Origin: Rhodobiaceae bacterium
GTDB lineage: Bacteria > Pseudomonadota > Alphaproteobacteria > Rhizobiales > Tepidamorphaceae
Assembly: GCA_007118805.1 (NCBI GenBank)
Contig: SKQW01000327.1
Location: 1 to 38,933 of the forward strand
Length of the DNA: 38,933 nt
Reading direction: 5' to 3'
The translations under genes were made by a program, and so were the position numbers. Positions 25,573-32,892 of this stretch are shown one piece after another. Below the pieces are notes generated by a model. The model searched no databases. It was not told where the DNA came from and was given only the letters and a program-made list of their open reading frames with translations. Every line of letters starts with the position of its first letter. Position 1 is the stretch's first letter.

Positions 25573-26421
25573 TCATCGATACCGCGCGTCGACGATCTCG
25601 GCGCGGAAGAAGGGGAAGTAATCGTCGGTGCCGAAGTGATTGCCGACCGCGATCCGGGTGGGGATGGTGTAGCCGCCGAACGCGCCCATCTCCTCGATCG
25701 TTCCGCCGAAGGGCTGCCAGCGGAATCTGCCTTCCGGGTTGGCATCGCTCCAGCGCATCATGCTGACGGTGAGCGGCCGTCCCTCCTCGGAAAGGGTGAG
25801 CGTCATGGCGAGTTCTTGCCCGGCGACCTCGAAATTCACCTGAGCCGCATCGTCTCCCGCTGCTTGCCAGCGGGCACCATTCTGCGGCAGGAGGCTTGCC
25901 GGCGCCCAGATCGCCTCCATGATCGAGCGGGCTGCCGCCGACAGCGCTAGATTGTCGGTGCCCGAGAGCCTTGCCACCGGGATCAGCCCCCAGACCCAGA
26001 ACCGGGTCCAGGCCTCGCCGTGGGTGTATCCATCCGAGCCCCAGATGCGCATCAGGCCGGAGCCGATGTCGGGTATCCACACAAAGCCATGCGGCGGGGC
26101 GAGCATCTGGCTTGCGATCATCGGCATGATCCGGTGGCTCTCCCGATCGCCCAACGCGAAGGTGCCCTCCATGCGCAGCTCGACCGTCGTGCTGAGGGCC
26201 GTCCCGGGGGCGATGGAGTAGGCGAGATAGCGCCGGGCCGGCTCGGGGAGATCGGCGAGCATCGCAGGATCGAAGGTCCCGGCCGCTGCATCCGGCGCCG
26301 CCAACACCATCGAGGCGCTGCGGGCCTGGCGCATGTCGAGGCGGTAGACGACGTGCGCGACCACCGCTGCCAAGACAGCGAGGAGCAGCAAGCCAAGCAG
26401 GAATGTCCTTAGAATGCTCAA
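25573..26421 (-). CDS. DUF6544-type membrane-anchored protein
   Basis: The product is about 282 residues with an N-terminal transmembrane helix at about 4-28 (RTFLLGLLLLAVLAAVVAHVV) and an extracytoplasmic domain. PEPARRYLAYSI near residue 60, the HGFVWIPDIGSG segment near 112, IWAPASLLPQNGARW near 172, and the C-terminal YTIPTRIAVGNHFGTDDYFPF are characteristic of DUF6544, a family of unknown function. The start is uncertain: the TTG at 26421 places the membrane helix at the N-terminus, whereas longer starts would overlap the neighbouring gene. It is the last gene of the TetR-controlled run, 169 bases after the 119-residue gene. Confidence 0.78.
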   Translation of the reverse strand: MSILRTFLLGLLLLAVLAAVVAHVVYRLDMRQARSASMVLAAPDAAAGTFDPAMLADLPEPARRYLAYSIAPGTALSTTVELRMEGTFALGDRESHRIMPMIASQMLAPPHGFVWIPDIGSGLMRIWGSDGYTHGEAWTRFWVWGLIPVARLSGTDNLALSAAARSIMEAIWAPASLLPQNGARWQAAGDDAAQVNFEVAGQELAMTLTLSEEGRPLTVSMMRWSDANPEGRFRWQPFGGTIEEMGAFGGYTIPTRIAVGNHFGTDDYFPFFRAEIVDARYR

Positions 26422-26590
26422 GCTGAAATCGCTCTTTGCCGATCGGGAGCCAATAACAGCTACGCGGCTTATGATCCCGCTATCGACGCAGCCTTGATGC
26501 AGATCATGTGACGCCAGGCAGCGCAGTTTGTGCGGCAATAGCTGATCCCGCCCCTCGTCGGGTGACGGGTGAGCGGGGTCAGTTGCGCAA

Positions 26591-26950
26591 TCAGAACGCC
26601 GGCTCGAAGCCGCGTGCCTGGCACGCCTCGCGTGGCTTGTGGACGGCAATCGCGCGGTCGGAGAAGGCTCGGAACGGCACTTCGACCTTGAACAGCTCGA
26701 AGCGCATCATGCCGCTCGCGCAGTCGATAAGAACGTTCACCACATGGCCGCGATGGGCCATGCCGTCGGCGGTGACATCGAGCCGCGCCCAGTCGATCGG
26801 CTCACCGGTATAGTCCGTGTAGGGCGCCTCGTAGCCGCCGCTGGTGCCGTCGAAGGAGCGGACGTCCTTCACCAAGCCGGCGACGAGAAGGACGGCAGAG
26901 AGGGCGCCGAACGCGGCGAAGGTGCGGGCAAGGCTCTTGCGGATGGCCAT
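26591..26950 (-). CDS. Membrane-anchored small protein, unknown function
   Basis: This 119-residue protein has an N-terminal hydrophobic helix at about 8-28 (ARTFAAFGALSAVLLVAGLV) and an extracytoplasmic part of about 90 residues containing YEAPYTDYTGEPIDWARLDV and FRAFSDRAIAVHKP. I recognise no domain. The ATG at 26950 is chosen; a GTG at 26977 would add nine residues but lacks a ribosome binding site. It lies 42 bases after the Acg-like gene and before the DUF6544 gene, so it shares their operon. Two Cys residues (in IDCASG and EACQAR) could form a disulfide. Confidence 0.7.
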   Translation of the reverse strand: MAIRKSLARTFAAFGALSAVLLVAGLVKDVRSFDGTSGGYEAPYTDYTGEPIDWARLDVTADGMAHRGHVVNVLIDCASGMMRFELFKVEVPFRAFSDRAIAVHKPREACQARGFEPAF

Positions 26951-26992
26951 GGCATAACCTGTCGGTTCGGGGTTCACAAGGAGTCGTGGGGT

Positions 26993-28192
26993 TCAGGCGA
27001 TGATAACCGCCTCGACCGGGCGGCGCGGGCTGAGGCGGGTGGGCCGCTCGGCATAGCCCATGCGGAAGACGAAGGTCGGCCGCCAATTGGCATCGCCGGT
27101 GACCGCGGCGAGCGCCGCCGCCATCCGTGGCTCGCGGCCGAGCTCGGCCTCGCGGTCGACCCGTTCGGGGGGCATGTTGAGCGGCTGGGCGGCAACCCCC
27201 TGCGCGGTCGCCCAGAGATGCAGGCGCTGCCACAGCCGCCCCGCCTGAAGCGTCAGCGGTTGGTCGTAGAGGTCATCGACAGCGATCATGCCAAGAAGCG
27301 GCGCTGTGGCAACATGAACGTCACGGGTTGCGTCGAGCCATTGCAGGTCGGCCTGTTCGGCCGACGGCGCCGGAACGATCTTGGCTGCGGCATTGATTAG
27401 CGGCGGCAGGCCGACCGTGTCGAGCGTGACGCCATCGCGGTGCTCCTGGATCGCGCGCCAGTCAAAGCGGAACCACGCGGCGCTATCCATCGCCATGTCG
27501 TGGTCTTCAATGATGTCCTCGGTTGCGGAGACGAGCAGCTCGCCGAGCCGCGCCTTGGCCGGGCCATCGTCGAACAGGAACAGGCGGATATCGTCGCGCC
27601 GGCCGATGAGCGCCTGCATCTTTTCCTGCCGCGCCGGCGAGACCGGCCGCGCCGGATCATAGGCGCCGCGATGGGTATGGCGGTCGGCGATAGCGCGGAA
27701 AAGCTCGCTTGCCTCCACCTCGCCGGGGGCCAGATGAAGGATCGCCACCGGCCGCTCCGGATGGGTGGGACCTCCCAGTTCGAAGCGATCCGGCGCCAAC
27801 TCGGCCCGCGCCGCATATCCTTGCGCCTTCGCGGTCAGCACCATGTTCTCCAGCGCGCAGCCGAGCGACAGCGCCATCTCGCGGCGATACGGATCGAAGG
27901 CGCCGAGATGGCGATCGTGATCGGCGAAGATCATGATTCCATCCTCGCTCACTTCGAAGCGCCAGGGCTGGGTGTTGTGGGCGTTTGAGGCGAGTATGGC
28001 GGCACGAACAAGCGCCAGGGACCCATCGCCCATGTCGTCGCGCCAAGCGTGCCACGGCTCGTAGGCCGGGCCGTCGCCGACATGGAATACGCCGTTGTCC
28101 CATGCCCGGTAGACGAGGCCACCGGCGGCGACAACGCTCAGCCCGGCGAGCCCCTTCAGAAGGCCGCGGCGGCTCATCGCTGTCCTGGTCAT
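26993..28192 (-). CDS. Acg-family nitroreductase-like flavoprotein with Tat-type leader
   Basis: The 399-residue protein begins with a twin-arginine-like leader (SRRGLLKGLAGLSVVAAGGL at 7-26), suggesting folded export or membrane anchoring. The rest resembles the Acg family (named after a mycobacterial dormancy protein), a duplicated nitroreductase-type FMN fold. ASNAHNTQPWRFEV near residues 68-81 and LSLGCALENMVLTAKAQGY near 107-125 are diagnostic, with AQPLNMPPER and FVFRMGYAERPT near the end. The ATG at 28192 has AAGGAG 7 bases upstream. It follows the TetR gene by 43 bases. A role in nitro/quinone chemistry or flavin storage is possible but unproven. Confidence 0.85.
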   Translation of the reverse strand: MTRTAMSRRGLLKGLAGLSVVAAGGLVYRAWDNGVFHVGDGPAYEPWHAWRDDMGDGSLALVRAAILASNAHNTQPWRFEVSEDGIMIFADHDRHLGAFDPYRREMALSLGCALENMVLTAKAQGYAARAELAPDRFELGGPTHPERPVAILHLAPGEVEASELFRAIADRHTHRGAYDPARPVSPARQEKMQALIGRRDDIRLFLFDDGPAKARLGELLVSATEDIIEDHDMAMDSAAWFRFDWRAIQEHRDGVTLDTVGLPPLINAAAKIVPAPSAEQADLQWLDATRDVHVATAPLLGMIAVDDLYDQPLTLQAGRLWQRLHLWATAQGVAAQPLNMPPERVDREAELGREPRMAAALAAVTGDANWRPTFVFRMGYAERPTRLSPRRPVEAVIIA

Positions 28193-28235
28193 GTCGTGTC
28201 TCCTTGTTGGCCCGCGAACAGCGGGCGCTTGTGCT

Positions 28236-28892
28236 TCAATCGGTGGAATGCGTTGACAAGGCTCCGCCCGCGACGCCCGCGATCATCCGCGCGGCCGACT
28301 GTTCGAGCGTCCGCCAGCCCGCGTCGGACTGCAGGTCAATGCCGTTGAAGATCTTCAGCCGACGCTCCCTTGCGGCAAGGTAGTTCGCCGCCGCGCCCAG
28401 GAGCGCGAACATAGGGCCGACGGAAGCGAGGAACTCAGCCACCTCGAGGTCGAAACGGGCGGCGAGCCGGCGCATCATCTCCTGGCTGCGGCCCTCCCGA
28501 ACGCTCTCCAGCGCTTCGGTCAGCTCATTGCGCTCGGCGATCTCCCAGGCGATCACCTCGAGCGTCACCGGATGGGCGCGCAGGAAGGCGGCGTGCCGGG
28601 CGAAGATGGCGGCCAGGCACCTGGACAGCCCATCGGCCTCGTGCGGGCCCGGCAGCGGCTCGGCCAGCATGTCGTCGACCTGCCACCAGAAATCGCCGTC
28701 CTCGGCATAGGCCGAGAGCAGCCCGGCCAGCCCGCCGAAATAGCGGTAGATGAGGACCTTGTCGGCGCCGGCGCGGCGGGCGATCGCATTGACGCCGATG
28801 GCGCCGAATCCATCCTCGGCGATGACCGCCTCGACCGCCTGCAAGAGGCGCGTCTTGGTCGCCGCTCGGTCGCGTTCCCGTGCCTCGGACAT
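28236..28892 (-). CDS. TetR-family transcriptional repressor
   Basis: The protein (218 residues) has the N-terminal TetR helix-turn-helix at about residues 10-55: RLLQAVEAVIAEDGFGAIGVNAIARRAGADKVLIYRYF is typical, split here as TRLLQAVEAVIAEDGFGAIG followed by NAIARRAGADKVLIYRYF. The C-terminal ligand-binding domain is all-helical with no obvious assignment. The ATG at 28892 is chosen because AAGGAG is at 28901-28906 on the minus strand; longer starts would read through the promoter. Two palindromes upstream indicate autoregulation, and the Acg-like, 119-residue and DUF6544 genes follow on the same strand as likely co-regulated targets. Confidence 0.93.
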   Translation of the reverse strand: MSEARERDRAATKTRLLQAVEAVIAEDGFGAIGVNAIARRAGADKVLIYRYFGGLAGLLSAYAEDGDFWWQVDDMLAEPLPGPHEADGLSRCLAAIFARHAAFLRAHPVTLEVIAWEIAERNELTEALESVREGRSQEMMRRLAARFDLEVAEFLASVGPMFALLGAAANYLAARERRLKIFNGIDLQSDAGWRTLEQSAARMIAGVAGGALSTHSTD

Positions 28893-28905
28893 GGGCTGGA
28901 CTCCT

Positions 28906-28925
28906 TTGTCACCTGTTAGTGACAA
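28906..28925. promoter_or_regulatory. TetR-type operator 1 (proximal)
   Basis: TTGTCAC (28906-28912) and GTGACAA (28919-28925) are perfect inverted arms with a 6-base spacer. The site lies directly between the -10 element and the ribosome binding site of the TetR gene, so bound repressor would cover the transcription start. Confidence 0.7.
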
Positions 28926-28955
28926 GCTATACGTCACCATACGGTGACATGTCAA
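28926..28955 (-). promoter_or_regulatory. Promoter of the TetR-Acg operon
   Basis: Read on the minus strand, a perfect -35 TTGACA (28955-28950) and a -10 TATAGC (28931-28926) are spaced by 18 bases. The spacer contains operator 2 entirely. The transcript would start about 30 bases before the TetR ATG, inside operator 1. Confidence 0.7.
28933..28948. promoter_or_regulatory. TetR-type operator 2 (inside promoter spacer)
   Basis: GTCACC (28933-28938) and GGTGAC (28943-28948) are perfect inverted arms around a 4-base spacer. They share the GTCAC/GTGAC core with operator 1 and their centre is 25 bases from it. The location between -35 and -10 is classical for TetR-type repression. Confidence 0.7.
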
Positions 28956-29168
28956 GCACAATCTTGCGGCCGTAAAGGCGGAAGCTCAGACCGCTCCAGT
29001 CAAGCTCGCGCCGGCCCGGCAGGACGGCCCATACTCTCAAGCGTCCGGCCGACGGATCTTGCGCGATATCAAATCCGCGCATCCTGTGCGGGGTTATGCG
29101 TGAAGCTCGGGAGACCACGGTTGGAGTGCCTGCCTTCGGCGCTTCCAAAGAGACTCGGAGTCACTTCG

Positions 29169-30143
29169 ATGCGACGTCGAGAGTTCCTTTGGCTCGGCGT
29201 GGCGGCAGCCGGGATTGCAGCGGCGGGGGTGCTCTCCTGGCGCGCCTTCACTGCGGAACGGCTAAGGGCTCGATCCAAGACCCAACTCGGCAGCGTCCCG
29301 GTCGGCAGCACGGTCTTCGAGAGCCGCTTCGGACCGATGGAATACGCCGTCGCCGGCGATGGCCCGCCCTGCCTCATGGTACACGGGACCGGCGGCGGCT
29401 TCGACCAGGGCCTCTTCTTCGCCGCGCCGCTGATCGCCGCGGGCTGGAGGATTATCGCGCCCTCGCGCTTCGGCTATCTACGCTCCGCCTTTCCGGAGAA
29501 TCCCTCGTCCGAGAACCAGGCCGACGCCTTCGTCGATCTCCTGGACGAGCTTGGCATCGATAGCATTCCGATCATCGGCGGCTCGGCCGGGGCCCTCTCG
29601 GCGATGCAGTTCGCCATCCGACATCCCGATCGCTGCAGCGCGCTCGTCTGCATCGTCCCGGTGGCCCACGTGCCGGATCGCCCTGCGCCTCTGCCTCCCA
29701 ACGCCGTCGCCCGCGCGATCATCGAATACGGGCTGCGCTCCGACGCTCTGTTCTGGCTCGGCCTGATGACGGCCGAGGACGCGATGATCCGCTCGCTGCT
29801 TGCCACCGATCCGGCGCTCGTCCATGCCGCCTCGCCCGAGGAGCAGGCCCGCGTCAGGTCGATCCTGTGGGACATCCAGCCAGTCAGCCTGCGCGCCGAT
29901 GGTCTCATGAACGACGCCGCCCTGGCGGGCGATCCCGCACCGATGGTGCTTGAGCTGATCGCTGCACCAACCTTGGCCGCCTCGCTCGAGGACGACCTTT
30001 TCGAGACCGCCGCCGCCGCCCGCCACATCGCGGCAAGCGTGCCGGACGCAGAGCTCGTCATCTATCCCGCCGGCGGCCATGTCTGGGTCGGCCGCAACAC
30101 GGATCTGTTCGGGCGGATCCACCGCTTCCTCTCGGCGCGTTGA
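29169..30143 (+). CDS. Alpha/beta hydrolase with twin-arginine-like leader
   Basis: The 324-residue enzyme has an N-terminal RRREFLWLG leader followed by a hydrophobic helix (about residues 7-24), as in Tat-exported or anchored proteins. The alpha/beta hydrolase core shows the oxyanion loop VHGTGGG at 71-77, nucleophile Ser139 in GGSAG, a candidate acid at Asp275/276 and His304 in GGHVW. The ATG at 29169 has GGAG 9 bases upstream. It starts 276 bases from the divergent TetR gene and is followed 80 bases later by ABC permease genes on the same strand. The substrate is unknown; an ester or lactone in the periplasm is likely. Confidence 0.88.
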   Translation: MRRREFLWLGVAAAGIAAAGVLSWRAFTAERLRARSKTQLGSVPVGSTVFESRFGPMEYAVAGDGPPCLMVHGTGGGFDQGLFFAAPLIAAGWRIIAPSRFGYLRSAFPENPSSENQADAFVDLLDELGIDSIPIIGGSAGALSAMQFAIRHPDRCSALVCIVPVAHVPDRPAPLPPNAVARAIIEYGLRSDALFWLGLMTAEDAMIRSLLATDPALVHAASPEEQARVRSILWDIQPVSLRADGLMNDAALAGDPAPMVLELIAAPTLAASLEDDLFETAAAARHIAASVPDAELVIYPAGGHVWVGRNTDLFGRIHRFLSAR

Positions 30144-30223
30144 GCTTGGGGCCACGGTGCAGAGGAACAGCAGTTCCACAATGCGACTGGACACGTTGCC
30201 CGCTCCCTTCCTAAGAATCCCGT

Positions 30224-31003
30224 ATGCGCCCCGAGGGACGACTCAAATCGATTGCGTATTTTTTCGCGCCGCTGCTCGCGCTCCTGGTGCTGTGGCAGGC
30301 GACAATCACGGTCTTTGACGTCAACCCGCGGGTCTTTCCCGGGATCAGTGCCGTATGGCACGCCGCGGTCACCTCGATTGCCGATGGCACGCTGATCCAG
30401 CACATCGGTGCGAGCCTTACGCGCGTTGCGGTGGGCACAGTGATCGGCATTGCCATCAGCGTGCCATTGGGCATGGCGATGGGGGTGCTTCCGGCGGTCG
30501 CCACCTTCCTGACACCGCTGATGCGCTTCTTCTCGGTGCTCGCGGGTATTGCTTGGATACCGATCGCAACGCTGTGGTTCGGCTACGGCTTCGGGGCGAT
30601 CACCTTCGTCATCTTCAACGCCGTCTTCTTTGTCGTCGCCTACAACGCGATGCTCGGCGTCTCAACCATTCCCATGCGGCTGCGCTACGCCGCGGCCTCG
30701 CTCGGGGCCGGGCCTTGGCGAACGCTGACAGAAGTGCTCCTGCCGGGTGCCCTGCCCAATATCGTGACAGGTATTCGCACCGGCCTCGGTTTCGCCTGGC
30801 GGGGGCTGATCGCGGCAGAGATGATCGCGACGAATGTCGGTCTGGGCTACATGCTGTTCATGGCCCGGGACTTTTACCGCACCGAGGTGATCGTCATGGG
30901 GATGATCGTGATCGGGCTGCTGTGGCTACTTCTCGATCGTCTTCTGCTGGCACCTCTTGAGCGGGCGACGGTCGAGCGCTGGGGCATGGTGGAGCGGACA
31001 TGA
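30224..31003 (+). CDS. NMT1/SsuC-type ABC transporter permease (first)
   Basis: The 259-residue protein is an inner-membrane permease of the SsuC/TauC class with about six transmembrane helices. AYFFAPLLALLVLWQATITV near the N-terminus, the RFFSVLAGIAWIPIATLWFGYG segment near 99-120, and the contact loop YAAASLGAGPWRTLTEVLLPGALPNI near 155-180 (EAA-like) are typical. It overlaps the second permease gene by four bases. The ribosome binding site is weak. The gene could be read from its own promoter or through from the hydrolase gene. Confidence 0.92.
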   Translation: MRPEGRLKSIAYFFAPLLALLVLWQATITVFDVNPRVFPGISAVWHAAVTSIADGTLIQHIGASLTRVAVGTVIGIAISVPLGMAMGVLPAVATFLTPLMRFFSVLAGIAWIPIATLWFGYGFGAITFVIFNAVFFVVAYNAMLGVSTIPMRLRYAAASLGAGPWRTLTEVLLPGALPNIVTGIRTGLGFAWRGLIAAEMIATNVGLGYMLFMARDFYRTEVIVMGMIVIGLLWLLLDRLLLAPLERATVERWGMVERT

Positions 31004-31806
31004 CGCTGCTCCTCAAGGCATGGGGCTATTACGCGCGGGTCTCGAAGCGCTGGCCGGTGATCGAAACCCTCGTCCCCTTTCTGCCGCTGATCGCAATCTG
31101 GTGGACCGTGGCGGAGCTTCAAATCTTTCCGCCGGCCTTCTTTCCTGGGCCGGCCGAGGTCGCGCAATCCTTCTGGACACTGCTCTACAAGGGAATATTG
31201 ACGGCCTATCTTTACGACAGTGTGGTTCGCCTGGCGGTCGGGGCAGCCGCTGGCATCGCACTCGGCATCCCGCTTGCAATCCTTATCGGCCTGAACTGGC
31301 GCGCCCATCTCGCCCTGTGGCCGATCCTGCTTTTCTTTCAAGCGATCGGCGACATTGCCTGGCTGCCCATCCTGCTGATCTGGTTTGGCTTTGGCCTGAC
31401 CACCATGACGTTCGTCATCGTTTACACCGTGTTGTTTCCGGTCGTATTGAATACGGTACTCGGCGTGCGATCGGTGCCGATCGAACTGCAACGCGCGGCG
31501 GCCAGCCTCGGCGCCTCGCGCTGGCGCATTCTCACTGAGGTGATCCTTCCCGGCGCCATGCCCAACATCATCACCGGCCTGCGAAACGGGCTTGGCTATG
31601 GCTGGCGCGCGCTGATCGCGGCCGAGATCATCGTGGGAACGAGCGGGATCGGGTTCATGATGTTCGACGCAAGGCGGGCCGGCTCGGTGGTCGAAATCGT
31701 GGTGGGGATGATCGTGCTCGGCGTGCTCTGGTATATCGTCGACAACTGGATTCTGGCGCCGCTGGAGCGGGCCACGGGAGAGCGTTGGGGGCTCGTGACC
31801 AAGTGA
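31000..31806 (+). CDS. NMT1/SsuC-type ABC transporter permease (second)
   Basis: The 268-residue protein is a paralogue of the upstream permease with the same fold: LPLIAIWWTVAELQIFPPAFFPGP near the N-terminus, IGDIAWLPILLIWFGFGLTT near residue 115-134 and the contact loop RAAASLGASRWRILTEVILPGAMPNI near 166-191. Most SsuABC-type systems use one permease gene as a homodimer, so two adjacent genes suggest a heterodimer. It starts in an ATGA overlap and its stop overlaps the ATPase start. Confidence 0.92.
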   Translation: MTLLLKAWGYYARVSKRWPVIETLVPFLPLIAIWWTVAELQIFPPAFFPGPAEVAQSFWTLLYKGILTAYLYDSVVRLAVGAAAGIALGIPLAILIGLNWRAHLALWPILLFFQAIGDIAWLPILLIWFGFGLTTMTFVIVYTVLFPVVLNTVLGVRSVPIELQRAAASLGASRWRILTEVILPGAMPNIITGLRNGLGYGWRALIAAEIIVGTSGIGFMMFDARRAGSVVEIVVGMIVLGVLWYIVDNWILAPLERATGERWGLVTK

Positions 31807-32561
31807 GAAGTCTGACGATTCGAGACCTGTCCAAGACCTATTTCGACGCCTATGCCGGGTCCCACGTCGACGCCGTGCGCGGCGTGTCGCTCGAGGTTAC
31901 CCAGGGAGAATTCGTCTCGCTTGTCGGGCCTTCCGGCTGCGGCAAGACGACAATACTCAACATGATCGCCGGCTTCATTCCCTGCTCGGGCGGCGAGATC
32001 CGGCTGGACGGCAGGGCAATCCACGGCCCAGGGCCGGACCGGGGCGTCGTCTTTCAGTCCTTTGCCTTGTTCCCGTGGAAGACCGTGCTCGACAATGTCG
32101 GCTTCGGGCCCAAGATGCGCGGCGTGCCCAAGGCGGAGCGCGACCGCACGGCGCGCGAATATCTTGAGCTGGTCGGCCTGGCGCATGCGGCTGACCGCTA
32201 CCCCAACGAGCTGTCCGGCGGCATGCAACAGCGGGTCGGCGTGGCGCGTGCCCTTGCCAACAATCCCGAAGTGCTGCTGATGGACGAGCCGTTCGCCAGC
32301 GTCGACGCCCAGACGCGGATGACGCTCCAGGAAGAGTTGACCCGGATCTGGCAGGAACGCCGTCCCACGATCATCTTCATTACCCATGACGTGTCGGAGG
32401 CGGTGTTCCTGGCCAATCGCGTCATCGTCTTGTCTAAAGGGCAGATCCTGGACGAGGTCGATATCGCGCTCCCGCGCCCGAGGGTCTGGGACAAGCTGCA
32501 CGAGGACGCGGCGTTCAAGTCGCTGTCGGGCAAGGTCCTACAGCTGGTGCGAAGCGCATGA
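31803..32561 (+). CDS. NMT1/SsuB-type ABC transporter ATP-binding protein
   Basis: The ATPase (252 residues) has Walker A GPSGCGKTT at 41-49, Q-loop FQSFALFPWKTVLDNV, signature LSGGMQQRV and Walker B VLLMDEPFASVD with the switch histidine in FITHDVSEAVF. This set is typical of SsuB/TauB/NrtD. The start is the GTG at 31803, which forms a GTGA overlap with the second permease. Its stop overlaps the start of the following 110-residue gene. Confidence 0.94.
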   Translation: MRSLTIRDLSKTYFDAYAGSHVDAVRGVSLEVTQGEFVSLVGPSGCGKTTILNMIAGFIPCSGGEIRLDGRAIHGPGPDRGVVFQSFALFPWKTVLDNVGFGPKMRGVPKAERDRTAREYLELVGLAHAADRYPNELSGGMQQRVGVARALANNPEVLLMDEPFASVDAQTRMTLQEELTRIWQERRPTIIFITHDVSEAVFLANRVIVLSKGQILDEVDIALPRPRVWDKLHEDAAFKSLSGKVLQLVRSA

Positions 32562-32890
32562 AGCTGATCCGCCCACTGTTGGCCTCGTCAAAGGGGCGCA
32601 TCGTGCTGCTCGTACTGGTAGCAATTGTCGGCTGGCAGGTCTGGCTCACGATTGCCGCCCCCGCTAAGATCGCCGCCGGCATTCCGCCCGACGCCAACCG
32701 GGTCGATGTGCGGGTCGTGCTGCCATTCGTTCCCGAACGCTTTCACGTTCAGGAGATGCAGTCATTCGGCAGGGTCTCGGGAACGCGGGAAAATTCGATA
32801 GAAGTGCGTGGCGTGAACCGCGACAAGCTGACTGCCCTCGCCCGGCCCTTCTGGGTGAGGCAGGTGGAACCACTCGAACAGGGAGGATAA
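32558..32890 (+). CDS. 110-residue membrane-anchored protein in the ABC operon, unrecognised
   Basis: The protein begins with a basic residue cluster and one membrane helix at about 13-34 (GRIVLLVLVAIVGWQVWLTI), then an extracytoplasmic part with PPDANRVDVRVVLPFVPERF and VRGVNRDKLTALARPFWVRQ. No family comes to mind. Overlap of its ATGA with the ATPase stop and the 2-base gap to the binding-protein gene show that it is a true operon member. It could dock the binding protein, modulate the permease or sense the ligand; these are inferences. Composition matches its neighbours. Confidence 0.75.
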   Translation: MKLIRPLLASSKGRIVLLVLVAIVGWQVWLTIAAPAKIAAGIPPDANRVDVRVVLPFVPERFHVQEMQSFGRVSGTRENSIEVRGVNRDKLTALARPFWVRQVEPLEQGG

Positions 32891-32892
32891 GA

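Noticed and set aside
25175-25575. Possible minus-strand gene starting in an ATGA overlap with the DUF6544 stop
   Set aside because: The overlap looks attractive, but the product becomes Arg/Ser/Pro-rich without hydrophobic core or domain and runs into the HxlR-type gene; no ribosome binding site is evident.
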